From positions 829,421 through 893,420 of the forward strand of contig JAVFKD010000015.1 in NCBI GenBank assembly GCA_036429605.1: a stretch of DNA of 64,000 nt. The letters run 5' to 3'. A model generated the notes under the pieces. That model was not told the origin of the DNA. It did not search any database and saw only the letters and a program-made list of their open reading frames with translations. This document shows positions 44,605-56,676 of this stretch, piece after piece (the first letter of the stretch is position 1; the number at the start of each line of letters is the position of its first letter). Made by a program: the position numbers and the translations under genes. This DNA is from Cladobotryum mycophilum (Eukaryota > Ascomycota > Sordariomycetes > Hypocreales > Hypocreaceae).

Positions 44605-44620
44605 GGGGGGGGGGGGGGGG
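44605..44620 (+). repeat. G16 homopolymer
   Basis: Sixteen consecutive G in non-coding DNA; its length is unlikely to be exact given the homopolymer problems elsewhere in the window. Confidence 0.8.
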
Positions 44621-45502
44621 ACAAACAAAGGGTCTGGAATTCTCTCTTTTGGCCCCCCCCTTTGTGCACTTGACTTGACGATGTTCTTTCGCCCGGCCCG
44701 GCGTCGCCGCAGCGGGGGGTAATGAATTGGGAGGGGAGGGGAGAGAGAGGCGCATGACCAAAAGTATTGGCTTGGAGTGAAGTGGCTCGTGTTTTGCCTG
44801 GGGCTTTGCCTAGGGAGGAAAACTTCTAGAAGACTGTGATCCTTGTCCTCCTGTGTGTGTGTGTGTGTGTTTTTTCCCCCCTTCTCTCCTCTTCTTTTGC
44901 GGCGGTTCCGGGATGGATGTCCGAAAGATTTAGGCAAATATTCGACAGGCGGCGCGGAAGCGGTTCTGCATGGGAGGGGGAGGGGATGCGCATATTAATC
45001 TGTGCGTTTTTACTTATTTTAATTTTTTTTGTGTTGTGTGCCTGTTTATATGTGCATGTGGATCAGAATTTCGGGAGTATGTAATTTTTACATACAAAAT
45101 GATGCAGGTAGTGTAGCATTTTAACTTAGGCGAGAGCGTTACTAAAATAAAATAAATAAAAAATAAAAAGGGAAAAAAGGGACAAGCAGGGTGAAGATCA
45201 GAAGCTGTCAACATGCATTTGAGACCGTGGGGAACGTGCCCGTGCTTGTTTGACAGGAGATGATACATTATGATTCCCACGGACCAGCGGCCAGCCGAGG
45301 TTTGATGAGAGACAGTTCGATCATATGCTGTATCATATGCACGAGAGCAGCATCATTGTCTTCCATGGTGTTGATACTTTGCGTATGCACGTACGTGCGT
45401 CTTTGTTGGCAAGGTCTTTGTTGCATCTCCCCGTTGCAGACAAAGTGAAGCCATGGATATTGAATGTTACCCTTACATGATACCCACGGCGAGCACCCAT
45501 TC

Positions 45503-45528
45503 ACCTACCTACCTACCTACCTACCTAG
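45503..45528 (+). repeat. (ACCT)n microsatellite
   Basis: Six ACCT units ending in CTAGG, non-coding. Confidence 0.85.
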
Positions 45529-48500
45529 GCGCCTTACTTTGCCCTAACATATCCAAAACACCTAGCCCATCAAATAAAAATGCTGATTAAAACGGAGATG
45601 AATGGTTCATGAGTAAGGTGAGGAGTAGGAGGAGAGAGAGATCTGGGATGGGAAGCAACCGAACGGCGATCGGCCGAGACGATGACACATTCCTATCCTA
45701 GACCCAAGGCCCGGAGCGGCCACTCGCAACAGTAGCTAATTATACTCTGCCGTCCGTCATGGAGCCGAAGCAACTCCATCTAGAATGCTAGGCCGATGCA
45801 AGGTAAGGCAAGGCAAGGCAAAGGCAATGATGAGTGGGAACAGCCCAGTGGCCAAGCAGCTTTGAAGAAAAGGTCTGTTCGAGGTCTAGGTAAGACAAGG
45901 CAGCCATTACTCCGGAAAACAACGTTTCTTCACATGGCCTGGCCTGGCCTATCCCAGTGTCATGGTGCGCATGTGTGACATGCCTCTATTTGGTAGAGAT
46001 GGGGAGAGTTGAGGTTATACTACTTGCACTCCGTGCATACCCATACCATGCATGCAGTGTAGTCGGAGAAATAGAGTCCCGTATGTACGGAACTGTTGGT
46101 TGGAGATGCCGGAGCATGGGAGGTTGGACACAATCCCGGAGCTGGCTCCTGCACACTCGGGGAGAAATTGATTGGTGTACATAGGCGAAGGTTGTTGGTC
46201 AACGCACGATATACGACTGAATCTCTCAATTGAAGCTGAAAAGGGTTATTGAATCGTGATGTGGATAGAACAGCCCTGAATCATGACTTGGTCCCACTCT
46301 CGCGACATCGCGATATTGTTCGGCGTCCGAAGACGACGCCTAGGACAGGCATACGGTGGGTCGCGTCGCGTAAGTACGAAGTGAGCGTAAGTGCGTATGT
46401 AATCCGTGCTCTGAGCTCTGCGGCCGACAAAGAAGAAGCAAAAAAACCTGCTGGCCTCTTGACCGTTCGGGGTCGACAACTCCTAGTGGTCCGCCCTGCG
46501 ATGAACCGAGTCAGGAAATGGGCTTGCACTCCACAATGCAACTGTCCTCTCTTACAAGTACAAGTAGTAGTACTACCACTTACTGAGAGTAGTACTACTA
46601 GTAGGTATGTATGCAGTTGCCCAGATGGGTCACATTATACGGAGGGCCAGAGTACGGGGGGTGGTAGCGGCGCGGACATGCTCCAAGCGTTTTTGATTGC
46701 CCTGCTCACAAACCATCACGATCATGTGTGTATTTCCAGGGGAACTGATTCTCTTTCCTCGGGGCTTGTGGTCGGAGACACCGTCCGTCTTGCTACGGGT
46801 AAAGGCAAGAAAATGACTGGAGAGTGGCGATTTATCAGGGGGTCTGCTGACTGATGGGAAATAAATGCCCCTGTAATTATTGTCTTCCAGATGGATAATG
46901 AATGTTGCATAATTTGATCGCTTGCAGTAATACTTTGCATTGTCATTTATGAGGTGAGGGAAGAAGGGGGCAGAAAGCTTGGATATCTGGTGATCGTCTC
47001 AGTCATGGTGGTGCCGTATCGGCAGCGAAAACCATCTGATATGATGTCAGTTGGCCGATTTCATACAAAAAGGGACGGCGTCAAATAAGGCCGGGGCTCG
47101 AAATACTTGCCCGCACATCATACTATCACATAGATTGTCAACTGATTGACCTAGCCAAATTGACGTCGGCAAGGGAACGGATCATGATATTTGCGTGCAT
47201 TTCCTGTCAGTTAAGACATGGTACGTGCATTCGTCTAAAATGTCGCGGTACGAAAGTAACACCAAGTTGCTGGCGATCTTCGCTGAAACCAGTTAGATGA
47301 GAAATATGACTCGGTACTCTGTACAGGTAGAGGTAGGTACTGGGCTCGGTGTATTGCATAGATAGATAGACCAAGTCAAGGAGTTGAGTGGAAGACGAGG
47401 CGGCACACAAGCAAGACAATTCAAGCCACGATAATGGAAAGATGAATGGAAATGATAAAGCATTGGTGGTGGCCCTTTTGCGATAATGTTCGGGGTGGAG
47501 GATACGCACTGCATTTGATGGCGCGCCTCTTTGGCTCAAACTTGAAATTTGCTTTGACACACATGAACAAGGGACGGACAGACGTGTGCCACTGACAGCG
47601 TGGCAGGGCATCCAGGTGCCACGTTTCTTTTTCTTTTTTCCTTCTTCCCTTTCTCTCATCTAGATACGAGTCAAATGCAGACAGACATTCATTGGAAGGG
47701 CTGTCATGTAAAGACACGCAAGAGAGACACACCGAGCCTGTACGTGAAGGGGAATGTTTTGGGGGGGAAAAGGAAAAAAAAAGGAAAAATAAGAGGAGAT
47801 ACCACGCGGAAGCGAGGGAACGAGCTGCAAGAGGAGGGAAAAGGAAAAAAATACTTGAACTGGGGAAGCCAAAAGGAATCAATGGTTGCATGGTTATCGG
47901 CACTAAGTAAGTCGGGTGACGCACTCTGTAGCCTCTTACTTGTACATTCTCGCTTGTACTGACATTGTGTCCCTCGTACCTCTCTTGTTTTCCTCTCGCT
48001 TGATTACGATACTTGTAGAATAGAGTTGGTGATGGTGAATCAGTGCAAGGGGGGGTTGCTTGATGGGCCAGGGTTGGTCATTCATTTACCACCCCCTGCT
48101 ATCATCATACATGAATGTTGCTAATGCATCATTAATCAAAAGCTACCTACGGAGTTGAGTCCGTCGCGGGTAACATGCATACCCACCATTTCCTGGGGGG
48201 AGAGAGGGAGGGAGGGAGGAGACTGGCCGGCAGATTTGATGATGCAACATCAGTCAATCAACGATTCGGCCGCCACGGCAATGAAGCCAGTTATGCACGG
48301 CGTTTTTGGAATGCTCTCGGTTGACCAACCAATTCCAGCAAAACTTGCAGGATTCAAATGAAGGTGATGTGCTCAATGCTATGATAGGTCAATTGCCCCG
48401 TGTTGTTGTTGCCAGCAGGTTTCCTGTTGAGAAGAAACCCTACCCAACCTTGGACAGGCTTTTCTTGGGTGTTGAGGCCGAGTCCACGAGGGGCATGATT

Positions 48501-49044
48501 ATCAACCAAAAAGAAAGTGAGGCGAAAATCACCGAGATCCATAGCAATGTTGCGAGCGAAAAGCATTCTCCATAAAATTGTCTCATGGGGCAAAGGAATG
48601 CAAGCCAGATGGGTGTAGGTAGCACTTGTATATTTTGGTGGGTATCTACCTGGGAGAGAGGGAGAGACACGCACGCATGCACACGCAAGGGAAAGAACCC
48701 TTTTGCTTGACTCATCCACACAAACACTGGACTCGGCATATGACGGGTGTCTCGGTGTCGCTCGCGCCTTTCGAGAAGGTTACTTGATGCAGGGCTCTAC
48801 CTAGTAGTACAAAAGGGTATGTCGTAGTGAGCACAACGTTTAATTCGTCATTCTCCTACCCTATCCTTCCAAGCACCAAGCACTAGGCGGGCAAGCAAAC
48901 AACTAAACTGGGATGGTATGGGATGATGGTATGACAAGACGGGAGTTGAGGGGAAGCTGAATAATCATGCCATACAAGTCAATAATGCTGATATCATCTC
49001 GATTTCTTTCAACGATATACTGGGCTGACAAGCGGTGTACCATG

Positions 49045-49066
49045 CGTGCGTACGTACGTACGTACG
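49045..49066 (+). repeat. (CGTA)n microsatellite
   Basis: Self-complementary CGTA units, about four in a row, non-coding. Confidence 0.75.
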
Positions 49067-51988
49067 GGTGTGTGCGTGCTGCTGCTGCTAACTTCCCTGC
49101 AAAGCTGGATATACATATTGTACAAGTAGTAGGGCGAACAAACGTCAAAGAACGTTAAAACCAGATCATTATCAAGTTATGTCAGCCATACTACCAAGAA
49201 GTACTTACTTGGCGCCTCTTTTTTCCCTTTCTTTTACAAGTGGGAGCCACTGATTCGATGGCTGTCCCTGAAAGATAAAAGAAAGATTTAGTGATGAGCT
49301 TGGCTGAGCTTGGCTGAGACGGTTGGGCAGGGAAGAACAAGGGTTTGTCAACCATGTGTTGTTGATCGTCGGGCTTCGTTTGCTATTCCATGCATGATTC
49401 TCAAATGTTGCCACTGTCTCAGCAACATGGCCCCCTTCTGTAACGCATCACGACAGAACTACCGGTAACACATTATGGATTCACATGATGGAATCTTGAT
49501 AATCAGAAAACTAGCGGCTGTTGATCATCCTATAGCCAAACGGTTTTTTGTTTTGTTTTGTTTTTGTTTCTTTGCACATCGCATAGATTTTTCATAGAGT
49601 AGTGTATATACAACCTACCCAGTCCTAGTTCAATATATTGACGGTGCACACAGTGTGATGCTTTTACGAACAAAAACCGACCCATACATGTGGGCGGTTA
49701 ATATATGCTGCAGGAGATACACCCACCAGACCTGTGGTTGCTTCTGTTTATGGCATACTTAACCAGGGAGCAGACCGGAAGCCATCGGCACCTGATTGAG
49801 ACATTTGATACCATACGCCCTCCCTTTCGCCGAGTTTGAAAGGGAAGGGGGAAAAAGGGGAGATGACGGATACAAAAAAAAAAAAAAATAATGGAATTGA
49901 CTGACTGACTGATTGATCGATTGATTGATTGTCTGAATCATTCGGGCATCGACCGTGCCGTGGAATTGAACAGCTTCCACAGCCACAGCCACCCAATCAT
50001 TTCTGCCGATCAGCTTTGACTGGTCGAAAGGTGCGGGCGCGCCCTTGGTCACTCCCCTCTTGGTCCCCCTCCCCTCAGCATCCCTCAGCAAGCCTCTGGC
50101 GACCCCCTCTCAAAGCAGCCCAAAACCACCTCCGGCGTGCGCAATTGGCCACTGAGGCGTCTTCTAGCGTCCTTCTAGTGCGCATATCGCTTGCACCGGG
50201 GGGAGGCCTCAAGTGGAGAACTTTTGTGGCTAGCGTGGAATGACCCCTGCGCGGTCTGTCCCCCCGCTAGTACCGAGTAGGACTTGCCCTGTAAAGTGCC
50301 CTGTAAGAGCCCTGTACGGAGTAGTGCTCCGCTAGTGGTGACAAGTATTTCCCTAGTACCAAACTCTAGCTGGTTCCAGTGGACTTCTAGTAGCTGGTTC
50401 TCAGTGCCTCAATGGCCGCTATCGCCGACACGGTGCCGTGATTGAATGTATCCACAAGTACCTCACCATGCAGCTTCGGCTCGAGAGAGACCCTTTCTAG
50501 ACAACAATTCAGGGCCCAAGCGCGAAAGCAGCACAGCCCAAGTGGGTATCTGAAGATATGATGGTTGCTATCGATCAGGTATCTGCTGCAGACTCTGCCA
50601 ACCCGACTCGCACATAATGGCGCATAGCAAGGTACAAAAATCCAGTAACGTAGAGTACCTTGCCTCAGAACTGTGGCTTGGTTTGCAATGCGATTGAGTC
50701 CATCAGTACACTAACGAGTACTTTTCCGGTACATTGATTCTGAGGAGAGAGGAGAAGAAAAGTCGTGCAGCGTGTGGCTTTCTGCACTTCTCTCTGTCCG
50801 CGGTAACGCTTGGTGTCCCCTCCTCCACTCGTCGCTCGCAGACTCTTGCGCTCTCACACACACACTGACACACAGTCTTGTCATCACCAACTCCATGCAA
50901 AAAGGAAGAACTAATGTGTTCTAAGCCCAAAAAACCGTCGCATCACCGTTTACACTCAGCGCGAAAGAAAATAACGGGCGGCAAATCCTTCTGCAGGTTG
51001 GTGGCCCATTCTCTCTCTCTCTTTCTCTCTCTTTCTCATTCTCGTTGCCGGCGTTCCCTTCCCCCCCTTTTTTTTCTTTTCCCTGTTCTCGTTGGCATTC
51101 CTTGACTTGGCTTGCCTGTCCCCCGTCCCCCGTCACATCGTTTCTCTTTTTTTTTTCTTCTGAGTCCAAGTGTCTTCCCCCGACGAGACACCACCAAGCA
51201 AGGTTGGCCAGGGTTGACCAAAGCACCCCAGTCTAAAGGGAGAAGAAAAAGTACTGCCGGATACCACCCACTTCCCGATCCCTGGTGTTAGGCCCATCCA
51301 TCCAAGACCACCTCCATCCACATTCGCATCCACTCATGGGTCCATGGATGTTACTATACCGACCAGGTTACTTGTGTATTAGCTTGAAAGCCAACCCAAC
51401 CCAAGGCCCCAAGCTGCTGCTACCTTCCCTTGGCAACTCCACCGTCCCCGCGCCCATCACCCGTTGAGACGTATTGCTCGTACATACAAAAGTAACCTGG
51501 CCGCCGCCCTCCACTTTTTGTCCTTCCACTTGATAAGTTCAGTTTTACGACTCTCGACCTTACGATTCATCATCAGACTCATCAACGACAACGTCTAAGC
51601 CGCGCCACCACCACAACTTAATTCCAACTGTTATGAAACCATTTTATAAGCCGCAATTCATCGTCTTACGCGACCAATCTGCAAACATCCTCACCATTCG
51701 CCATTCTTAGTCATTCAGCTTCTACCGTCCGATCGGAAGTTATAAACATTTACAATTGATTGCCGAATTTTTATTATCTTTCAAATCCGCCATTCTTCTT
51801 CTCTATCGAACTCGCACAGAGCCTATTCTTTCGCCAACCTTACAAGCGACTTGCATAACACATCTATGTGGTTTTTGATCCGGTTTCAGCTTCTAACCCA
51901 ATCCTGACATACCACCACCACTCAACAACTTTGATCCTCTACCTATTGGAGAGGCAGCGCAAATAAACCATACACAAGATAGACAGAA

Positions 51989-52921
51989 ATGGTCAAGCCA
52001 CGGTTACGACGGTCGCGGCCTTCTCATCTCAGCCCAAGCCCGGAGCAGCCGCGTCCATTGTCTGCTTTTGAAGGCTTCAACGAGTATTATTACACATCCT
52101 CTTCGCGCCCAGCTAGCTTCATCGACAACTCACAATCCTCTTGCCCACGATACGCAATGGCTTCCCGGCCGCCATCGCTCACCGAAATTCTCCTCGACGT
52201 CGCTCCTCCTCCATGGACCTTGACCGCCTTCATGGCCTACTTGTCACACAACCACTGCATGGAGACTTTGGAGTTCACATTGGACTCACAACGATATGCA
52301 GCTTTCTACAACCAGCACATCTCCGATGCTACTCAATCCGCAGAGACCAAGGAACGTGTCTGTGCCTGGTGGCAGAAGTTGATGCAGGTCTACATCATTC
52401 CTTGTGCTCCTCGTGAAGTGAACATCCCTGCTCGGGTTCGCGACTACCTTCTTAGCATTCCCTATGGCCCATCTCCTCCCCACCCTGCCGAGTTGGATGA
52501 AGCTGGACGTATTGTTTTTGAGCTCATGAACGATTCCCTCTTGCTTCCTTTCCTCCAATCGGTCGGCCCACTACACTCCGATAATCACAGTGACGGCTCA
52601 TTGCGTTCACCCAAATTCTCCTCTCGACGCAGTACAGCCTCGCATGGCGCCGATTCTGAGGGCTTCACAGATGACAGCGATGGCAATTCGCCTCCAACAA
52701 TGGAGCCCATGACGCCTCCGACCACGCCTCCGACCTCGGAATGGGGCTTCAATACCTCGCCCGGCGGATTTCAGCGTGCTGTAGCTGCTCACAACAAGGG
52801 CTGGAAGAAAGTCGGCGCCAAGCTTGGTTTCAATCGCAAGAGCTCTAGTCGTCGGACTACACCGACCTCATCAGGGAACGAGTCTGGCCAAAGCAGTCAC
52901 ACTGGAACCCGCTCATTATGA
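51989..52921 (+). CDS. RGS-domain regulator of G-protein signalling (RgsA/Rgs2-like)
   Basis: Predicted GTPase-activating protein for a heterotrimeric G-alpha subunit. Intronless, 310 residues from ATG 51989. The RGS domain spans about residues 58-195: 'SLTEILLDVAPPPWTLTAF', 'YLSHNHCMETLEFTLD' and, near the end, 'IVFELMNDSLLLPFLQSV', which are the first and last helices of the fold. The remainder is Ser/Thr/Pro-rich with a basic tail. The short N-terminal RGS arrangement is that of Aspergillus RgsA and Magnaporthe Rgs2, which down-regulate G-alpha proteins in growth and stress control; orthology is inferred. The stop is TGA, after which the same frame stays open for 121 codons. Confidence 0.88.
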   Translation: MVKPRLRRSRPSHLSPSPEQPRPLSAFEGFNEYYYTSSSRPASFIDNSQSSCPRYAMASRPPSLTEILLDVAPPPWTLTAFMAYLSHNHCMETLEFTLDSQRYAAFYNQHISDATQSAETKERVCAWWQKLMQVYIIPCAPREVNIPARVRDYLLSIPYGPSPPHPAELDEAGRIVFELMNDSLLLPFLQSVGPLHSDNHSDGSLRSPKFSSRRSTASHGADSEGFTDDSDGNSPPTMEPMTPPTTPPTSEWGFNTSPGGFQRAVAAHNKGWKKVGAKLGFNRKSSSRRTTPTSSGNESGQSSHTGTRSL

Positions 52922-53495
52922 GGGTTGCAGACCGTGTCATCATTCGAGCCCTTCAACCCCACCTTCACCAAACATGCCTTGACTGCCTGCGATTCCATCT
53001 CTAAGCAAGATTCGCAGCATTCTGACGACCGAATTTCAGAATCCATGACCTTGTGGCATGATGTGGTGGGTAACGATAACCCTGGGCGACAAATGAAGTG
53101 TTACGAAGATGGCACGGCCGTGAAATGTGAATCTTTACGAAAACTTCAAATGAAGTTGAGACGACTTCGTGGCCTATTTCCCTCGGAAGCAACTTTTTCT
53201 CCCGAAAACTCTACAAACTCCATGTATTCTAGATCCATGTCTACTTCTACCTTTTTCGCCTCTTACAAGGGGGGAACGATCAGATGAGGATGAAGCGAAG
53301 ACTGCGATCCGCATCGAAATCAATGGTCTACCACCGCTGTTAGACATTTCACACTACTTGGATCACAACTCAGAGTCCGACGACGCAGACAGTGCGATCA
53401 CGGTTGTTGATTCCGAGATTTCTTGCCCAACTGTGGCAAATCCTGATATGTACGGATGGGACTCTATGTGGAACAGCAAGTTCGCACAGAAATAA
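52922..53495 (+). other. Coding-like extension after the RGS stop codon
   Basis: Starting directly after the RGS TGA, the same frame is open to 53287 and reads like protein ('LWHDVVGNDNPGRQMKCYED', 'LRKLQMKLRRLRGLFPSE'). At a G6 run (53269-53274) a second frame takes over ('SDEDEAKTAIRIEINGLPPL') and runs to a stop at 53493-53495. One base fewer or two more in the run would join them into a roughly 190-codon segment. It may be a separate gene starting at an internal ATG (for example 53046), a readthrough extension, or a former C-terminal part of the RGS protein. I cannot assign a family. Confidence 0.4.
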
Positions 53496-53507
53496 TGCAT
53501 TGCCCTT

Positions 53508-53512
<5 letters not shown>

Positions 53513-53547
<35 letters not shown>
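53513..53547 (+). repeat. (CA)n microsatellite
   Basis: About 17 dinucleotide units just after the last stop codon of the RGS-linked segment. Confidence 0.9.
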
Positions 53548-53548
<1 letters not shown>

Positions 53549-53550
<2 letters not shown>

Positions 53551-54516
53551 TACTCATAACAGAGTCTATCTACTTTGTCGCATTTCCACTCGATATTATT
53601 CTCATGACGAATACCACACAATCATCACTCAAAATATTTCATGACGGGTTAGGCTTGACGGGGCGGAGTTTTAGGAATTATAGGACTACTACATGAGCAT
53701 GGATTGTATTCTCTATTAGCGTTTTGGCTTATTCTTGTTCATTAATGGCCGCATACATGGCGACCTTGGCTTTTTACGACAAGACTTTTATTGGGCATCA
53801 GCAAGACTACAGCTTCTTGTTTTTCACCCTTGGCGTTAGATGAAGGGATGGGAATTCGCACTAAAAATAGTGCCAATATGGGTTCGGCGGATATAGACAG
53901 GTGGATGAATGGATGCCTAGATACCCTGCCTCGCGAGAGGCTCTGGACATGGTTCATCATGTATATTGATAATGTGGAAACGAAATACCATCACTTTAAA
54001 TCGAATTCTCAAATTTCTAATTGTGCTTGCGGGAGTGACCATTTGTATGAAATGAAAGATGCAATTGTTTAATGACAGGGATATTTTGGAGGATTAAATC
54101 CACAAGCTGTCGAGACAGATTTCTACCTGGCTACAACTTTATTACTTGAACTAAATGGGCAGCTCGCGTATAATACCTATCTGAAAGAGCGCATGGTACA
54201 TGGCGAAAAACTACATGTTGACGAAGCAATACCCCCCCCCCCTTTTTTTCTTTTTTTCTTTTTCTTCTTCTTTTCTGTTATACCCCTTTGTTATTTATTA
54301 GAAATCGTTATGCGTCGGTTTGAGGCTTGCCTAATGATACTTATTCTGCCTAGCAGGCTGCAATTATAACCACAAGTAGGCACCAACCCGGATCACTAGG
54401 TGGCAACGTTGACACACTTTCATAAAGCCACGCCTTTTGAGCACTTACCAAAAAAAATAAAAAAATAAAAATATAAGAGAATCGAGTTACATAGTTGTTT
54501 TGCGTGCACAAGCTAC
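53549..54516. other. Convergent 3' region, RGS locus / GUT2
   Basis: About 970 AT-rich bases with C and T runs near 54233-54270. No supported gene. Confidence 0.4.
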
Positions 54517-56676
54517 CTATTCCTCGATGGGTTTGTTGTGCCGCGAGTACATGTTCCACTCTAGCGAGTTCTTGAAGTCGAGTTTGCCCTGTTCAACTTG
54601 TTGACGGGTGGCGGACTGCATTGGTTGAGGTAGACCCATAGATTTGAGATAGTTAACGGCTATTGTTTGCAGTCATGAGTGTTAGCGGTTATTTACGTTA
54701 AAAAGTCAACGACGCAACTGTTGACCTTGAATGAGGACGGGGGAGTGGTAATCACCTTCTAGCCACTCTTTGTCTTGTCTCTTACGATTCCATTTGAGCT
54801 CTTCACTCATCACATCAATGACCTTTGGCAATGCCTCAAGTGCTGCCTGGGCGTTAAGAAAAGCCAAGCGTGTACGTCGGGCGAGAACGTCAACGGCCGT
54901 CTGAGCGTACTCATGTCTTACCGCGTAACGGATCTCTCCGTCAACAAAAGGATAGAGTCTCGAGATGCGCTCACCACGAGCGGGGAAGCGCTTATCTGTC
55001 AACCTGCATAGCTCAGCTACAGTCCAAGCTCGATCGCCGTAACTCTCCACGAGGTGCTTGGCAACCTCGGTCTCAATGCCAAAGTGTTGGATGAGGGGGA
55101 TAAATAAAGTTTTGCTGTAACCATGGGCGCCTATGAGGCGGACGGTATGGGTTTGACAGGATCCATCCAGTATAGCGCTATCATCTACCAAGTCAGTACC
55201 ACTGACGCGGGGTGCGTCCTTGACGGCTGTTGTTGCGAGGTTGAACTCGGTGATGGCGGCGTCAACACATTCTTCGGCCATTTGACGGTACGTAGTCCAC
55301 TTGCCGCCAGCACAAGTCAGGAGACCGGAAGGGGAGACGTCGATCAAATGATTGCGGACAAGGGACTCTGTGTTGCGGGCCTTGGGGTCTTTGACAAGCG
55401 GACGGATGCCTGACCAGGCTGCCAGCACGTCTCCTCGCCGGACACTGATCTCTGGTGAGAGATAGCCACTAATTTCACGAAGAATCCATTGAATGGACTC
55501 TTCGTCCGGAAGGGGATTCTGCGATATAGATGATGGCGAGTCTGTAGTGCCGGCAATCGTATTTCCCTGCCAAGGTAAAAAGAAGATGACACGCCCGTCC
55601 GAAGTAGAGGGATCAATAAGACCCATTTTGGCTGGACTGTAGTACCCGGGCAGGATAACGTGGACACCCGAAGAAGGCGCAACAATATCCTTGCACTGCT
55701 GATCATCCATCTTGCGAATCGAGTCCGTAAATGGACCCGTGCAGTTGACAATACACTTGGCTCGGATGGTGATTTCTTCAGTTTTGTGGCCATCACGTTC
55801 GGCAACCAAGTCGCGGACAGTGGCACCACAGAGTCTACCATTTTGGTCCTTGAGTAGGCTGGTGACTTCGGTGTGGTTGGCGACTGTAGCACCGTAGAGT
55901 GCAGCGGTCATGGCAATGGAAACGTTCATACGTGAATCGTTGTGAGCGCCGTCGTAGTAGATGAGAGCCCCAACTAGATCCGTCGGCTTGAGCATAGGAA
56001 AAGCTTCAAGAGCTTTGCTCCGGGTGAGGAAATAAGAACTCTCAATTCCTTCACTGCCCGCCAAAAAATCATAGAATTTGGTCCCAGCCCAGTAATAGGG
56101 CGCTTTCCACCATTTGTCAAGAGGTAGCATGATGGGTAGCCACATACTCAAATGAGGTGCTGTTTGGAGGAAGTACTTGCGCTCTTTGAGGGCCTCACGG
56201 ACTAGCTGATATTGGCTGTAATCGAGGTTCCAGACGGCCTTTTCTAGATAGCGGACACCGCCGTGGACGAGTTTGGTGCTCTTGCTGCTTGTGCCACTGC
56301 TAAAGTCGTCCCGCTCAACAACAGCGACACGGAGCCCTCGAGTCGCAGCATCGAGAGCCACGCCGGCGCCAGTTGCTCCACCTCCAATGATGAGCATGTC
56401 ATACTCTCCGGACTCGGCTTCTGATTGAGATCTGGCAAGACTGCCGCTCTTGCGCAGGTCATCAAGTTGCTCTAACCGCGACTTGACATGGGGAAACCGG
56501 GGAAGCCTCAATGCGCCATCAGGTCCATATGTAGGAGGCGGCACATCTGGTGACGATGAACCGGGAATGTTTCGCGGCCGGATGCTATAAGCAAGCACAG
56601 CACCCGTGCCAACGATGGCGCTGGGGAACAATAGGCGCCTCAGAATTCGGCGAGACGAATTCCTCCCGAGCGGCAT
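54517..56676 (-). CDS. GUT2: Mitochondrial FAD-dependent glycerol-3-phosphate dehydrogenase
   Basis: Oxidises glycerol-3-phosphate to dihydroxyacetone phosphate at the outer face of the inner mitochondrial membrane, passing electrons to ubiquinone. Exon 1 56676-54726, exon 2 54659-54517, 697 residues. The second exon encodes 47 residues (V-N-Y-L-K-S-M-G...S-L-E-W-N-M-Y-S-R-H) and is needed for the family's C-terminus. ATG 56676 precedes a basic leader and a hydrophobic segment ('FPSAIVGTGAVLAYSI'). FAD site 'LIIGGGATGAGVALDAATRG'; 'TKLVHGGVRYLE' and 'AWSGIRPLV' are DAO-fold landmarks; 'LLTCAGGKWTTYR' is the conserved flavin-binding C-terminal motif. Needed for growth on glycerol and for the glycerol-phosphate shuttle. 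Confidence 0.96.

Larger units (their letters stand above)
43192..51988. other. 8.8-kb region without a convincing gene
   Basis: Both strands contain only short ORFs made largely of translated simple repeats and homopolymers. The region includes G16 (44605-44620), several T- and A-runs, and many microsatellites, listed separately. There is no transposase, reverse transcriptase, or terminal repeat that I can see. It ends with about 500 bases of C/T-rich leader-like DNA before the RGS gene. Long upstream regions of this kind are common ahead of fungal signalling genes; I infer a large promoter and 5' UTR. Confidence 0.5.

Noticed and set aside
44138..44940. ORFs on both strands around 44.1-44.9 kb
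   Set aside because: They translate homopolymers and (AGT)n; the length reflects low complexity, not coding.
46249..46854. 201-codon plus-strand ORF in the gene-poor region
   Set aside because: No recognisable motif, odd composition, overlapped by ORFs on the other strand, and no intron signals joining it to anything.
47207..47924. Minus-strand ORFs of 150 and 167 codons
   Set aside because: They overlap each other in different frames and are driven by Pro/Phe/Ser-rich translation of pyrimidine tracts.
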